A DNA stretch of 7,336 nucleotides from an uncultured Oscillochloris sp. Its GTDB lineage: Bacteria; Chloroflexota; Chloroflexia; Chloroflexales; Chloroflexaceae. A program made the translations under genes and the position numbers. The notes below the pieces were generated by a model. The model was not told the DNA's origin, did not search any database, and was given only the letters and a program-made list of their open reading frames with translations. Positions 5,352-7,336 of this stretch are shown here, one piece after another. Each line of letters begins with the position of its first letter. The first letter of the stretch is position 1. The stretch lies in contig CAIRDL010001002.1 of NCBI GenBank assembly GCA_903877345.1, positions 1-7,336 of the forward strand, read 5' to 3'.

Positions 5352-7031
5352 GTGTCCGTTTCACTGGAAATTGCCCCGCACAACATTGCCCGCTATCTGC
5401 CCATGATGGCCCGCGAACGGCCCACCCAAGTGGCCGTGGTGATGAGCGAGGGCCACGACCGGGCGGGCAAGCCGCGCTACCGGCGGCTCAGTTTCGCCGA
5501 ACTGGATCTGGTGAGCGACCGCTACGCTTGGGGGCTGAGCGCTGCGGGGGTGAACCGAGGCACACGGGTGCTCTCAATGGTACCCGCCGGGTTGCCCCTG
5601 ATTAGCCTGACCTTTGCCCTGTTTAAGCTCGGGGCCGTGCCCATTTTGATTGATCCGGCGATGGGGCGGCGCAACTTGGTGCAGTGCATTGCCGAATGCA
5701 CCCCTGAGGTGATGGTCGGCGTGCCCCGCGCCCACTTGGCCCGCCTGCTCTTCCCCAACGCCTTCCGCAGCCTCCGCCTGAGTATCAATGTCGGCTCAAG
5801 CCTGGTGCCACTCGGCGATGTCAACTTGGCCGATCTGAGCGTGCCGCTCCGCACGCCCTTTCCCATCGCCGACGTAGCCCCCGATGAGGCGGCGGCGATC
5901 ATCTTCACCACGGGCAGCACCGGCGTGCCCAAAGGGGTGCTTTACGAACACGGCATGTTCGGTGCCCAGATGCGCTTGCTGCGCGACTGTTTTGGCGTTG
6001 CACCCGGCGAAATTGACATGCCCGCCTTCCCGCTCTTCGCCCTTTTCAGCACGGCCCTGGGCTGCACCTCGGCTATTCCGCCGATTGACCCGACGCGGCC
6101 CGCCACGTGCGATCCCGCCGCCGTGGTGGCTTTTGTGCGTGACCAACAAATCACCTCGACCTTCGGCTCGCCCGCGATCTGGCAAAAGGTGGCGGCTTAC
6201 TGTCAACAGGAAGGCGTGCGCCTGCCTACGCTGCGCCGTGTCCTGATGGCCGGTGCGCCAGTGCCCGCCGATCTGCACGAGCGTTTCCAGACTATTTTGG
6301 CCCCCGATGCCGACACGCACACGCCCTACGGGGCCACCGAGGCGCTGCCCATCACGACGATTAGCGGGCGCGAAGTGCTGGCGGCCAACCTTGCCCGTGG
6401 GGCTGACCCGTTGGCTGGGACGTGCATTGGGCGGCCTGTGCCCGAGGTGACGCTGCGGATTATTACGATCAGCGATGCGCCGATTCTAACCTGGGATGAC
6501 GCGCTGGTGTTGCCGCCGTTCCAAATTGGCGAAATCGTGGTCAAAGGCCCGGCGGTGACAAAAAGCTACGTCGCTCGCCCTGCCGCGACCGCGTTAGCTA
6601 AAATCCATGACGGCGCAACGCTCTGGCACCGTATGGGCGATGTGGGCTATGTTGATGCGGCAGGCCGGGTCTGGTTCTACGGGCGCAAGAGCCACCGGGT
6701 CGTGACGGCGACGGGCACGCTTTTCACCGAGCCGGTAGAGTTAGTCTTTGCCCAACACCCGGCGGTGGCGCGTTGTGCGCTGGTGGGCGTTGGCCCGGCG
6801 GGGCAGCAGCGGCCCGTGGTGATTATCGAGCCGCAGCACCGCCAGGTGCTCCGTGACTCGTCTGCCCGTGCCGCACTGGTGGCGGAGTTGCGCGAGCTTG
6901 GGGCGCGCTACGCCATGACGGCGGGCCTCGGCGCGTTTCTGCTGCACCCGGCCTTCCCAGTGGACATCAGGCATAACGCCAAGATCTTCCGCGAGCAACT
7001 GGCCGTCTGGGCGGCAAAGCAGGAGCGTTAG
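5352..7031 (+). CDS. oleC: OleC, beta-lactone synthetase (AMP-dependent, ANL superfamily)
   Basis: OleC uses ATP to adenylate a 2-alkyl-3-hydroxy fatty acid and close it to a cis-beta-lactone, the substrate of OleB. The 559-residue product has ANL motifs in order: the phosphate-binding loop FTTGSTGVPKG (185-195), PYGATE (325-330), GDVGY (429-433) followed by GRVWFYGRKSHRVVT at the hinge, and the C-terminal HNAKIFRE with Lys544, the position of the adenylation lysine. The block FPLFALF after the P-loop and the PYGATEALPI form are typical of OleC rather than acyl-CoA ligases. Length fits the family. GTG 5352 is chosen from the ribosome binding site; the frame is open up to TTG 5328. It sits 180 bp after the broken peptidase, separated by the long inverted repeat, so it may have its own promoter, though none is clear. 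It is expected to act in the cytosol or loosely at the membrane with OleB and OleD. Confidence 0.93.
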   Translation: MSVSLEIAPHNIARYLPMMARERPTQVAVVMSEGHDRAGKPRYRRLSFAELDLVSDRYAWGLSAAGVNRGTRVLSMVPAGLPLISLTFALFKLGAVPILIDPAMGRRNLVQCIAECTPEVMVGVPRAHLARLLFPNAFRSLRLSINVGSSLVPLGDVNLADLSVPLRTPFPIADVAPDEAAAIIFTTGSTGVPKGVLYEHGMFGAQMRLLRDCFGVAPGEIDMPAFPLFALFSTALGCTSAIPPIDPTRPATCDPAAVVAFVRDQQITSTFGSPAIWQKVAAYCQQEGVRLPTLRRVLMAGAPVPADLHERFQTILAPDADTHTPYGATEALPITTISGREVLAANLARGADPLAGTCIGRPVPEVTLRIITISDAPILTWDDALVLPPFQIGEIVVKGPAVTKSYVARPAATALAKIHDGATLWHRMGDVGYVDAAGRVWFYGRKSHRVVTATGTLFTEPVELVFAQHPAVARCALVGVGPAGQQRPVVIIEPQHRQVLRDSSARAALVAELRELGARYAMTAGLGAFLLHPAFPVDIRHNAKIFREQLAVWAAKQER

Positions 7032-7072
7032 TACAGCTTTCTGGAAATCCCTGACTAGGTGCGACCGACGGC

Positions 7073-7132
7073 GTGCGAGGCTAAGAACAGGGTGCAAGCA
7101 TGACTTGACCGAGGGTTGAACGCACCTCGCGC
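7073..7132. other. Possible stem-loop after oleC
   Basis: GTGCGAGG (7073-7080) can pair with CCTCGCGC (7125-7132) as eight RNA pairs including one G-U. The 44-base loop is long and no T-run follows. It could be an oleC mRNA 3'-end structure. Apart from this, 7032-7210 shows no gene; the fold may be chance in GC-rich sequence. Confidence 0.25.
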
Positions 7133-7210
7133 TGTGGCGCAAGTTACTGCGTAGTGATGCGCAGCGGTGAACGGCGCAGGCGGCAAACTAATCATCCTCT
7201 CCGCAAACCG

Positions 7211-7336
7211 CTATGATTGCTCATCAGGACGCGGAGATCTGGCAAGATTTGTGCGGGTCTGCGAGTCTTCCAAAGAGTCTATCTGGCGGGCGAGTTCCCG
7301 GAGAGCCATTTGGACGGCTGCGGTGATGCTTGGCAA
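7211..7336 (-). CDS. Possible 3' end of a leftward gene running off the window
   Basis: On the minus strand 41 codons are open from the right edge to TAG at 7213-7211. The translated end has an amphipathic helix-like stretch (ITAAVQMALRELARQIDSLE) followed by a polar tail ending in RSPRPDEQS, and third codon positions in the helical part are about 70% G or C, as in the other genes here. Without the upstream part I cannot name it, and an open run this short could be chance. Confidence 0.35.
   Translation of the reverse strand: MPSITAAVQMALRELARQIDSLEDSQTRTNLARSPRPDEQS

Noticed and set aside
7071..7132. A tRNA-like gene after oleC (GGGTTGAAC resembling a T-arm)
   Set aside because: No cloverleaf with proper acceptor, D and anticodon stems could be drawn; at most a simple stem-loop.

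Overview
The window looks like chromosomal DNA of a GC-rich bacterium, most likely a filamentous Chloroflexota (Chloroflexales type). This is inferred from an OleB/OleC pair, a YwaF/TIGR02206 membrane protein, frequent GTG/TTG starts, and intergenic spacers filled with degenerate 7-bp repeats. No rRNA, tRNA, CRISPR array or intact mobile element was recognised.

Layout. Positions 1-256 are non-coding: an 8-bp tandem repeat, a 7-bp repeat array and a strong leftward extended -10 promoter. Two leftward genes follow: a seven-helix TIGR02206/YwaF-family membrane protein (257-988) and an unrecognised 134-residue protein (1052-1456). A near-perfect hairpin terminator lies between them. The spacer 1457-1959 between divergent genes holds putative promoters for both directions and the decayed, internally deleted remnant of an IS5-like transposase. 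Rightward genes follow: OleB (1960-2856), an oligopeptidase B-type serine peptidase interrupted by a single in-frame TAA (3120-5171), and OleC (5352-7031). The last 305 bases hold a possible RNA hairpin and perhaps the 3' end of a leftward gene that runs off the window.

How the genes work together. OleC turns a 2-alkyl-3-hydroxy fatty acid into a beta-lactone and OleB decarboxylates it to a long-chain cis-olefin, so these two are the last steps of head-to-head hydrocarbon synthesis. OleA (thiolase-like condensation) and OleD (ketoreductase) are not in this window. The two ole genes are separated by the peptidase and by two repeat-rich spacers, so they are not a tight operon here.

Main points of interest: (1) a one-codon nonsense lesion in an otherwise full-length peptidase with an intact catalytic triad; (2) 7-bp repeat arrays in three separate spacers, two of them arranged as long imperfect inverted repeats, one ending just before the OleC ribosome binding site; (3) the split of oleB and oleC; (4) the IS5 relic between divergent genes. 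I found no convincing wholly new multi-gene system.
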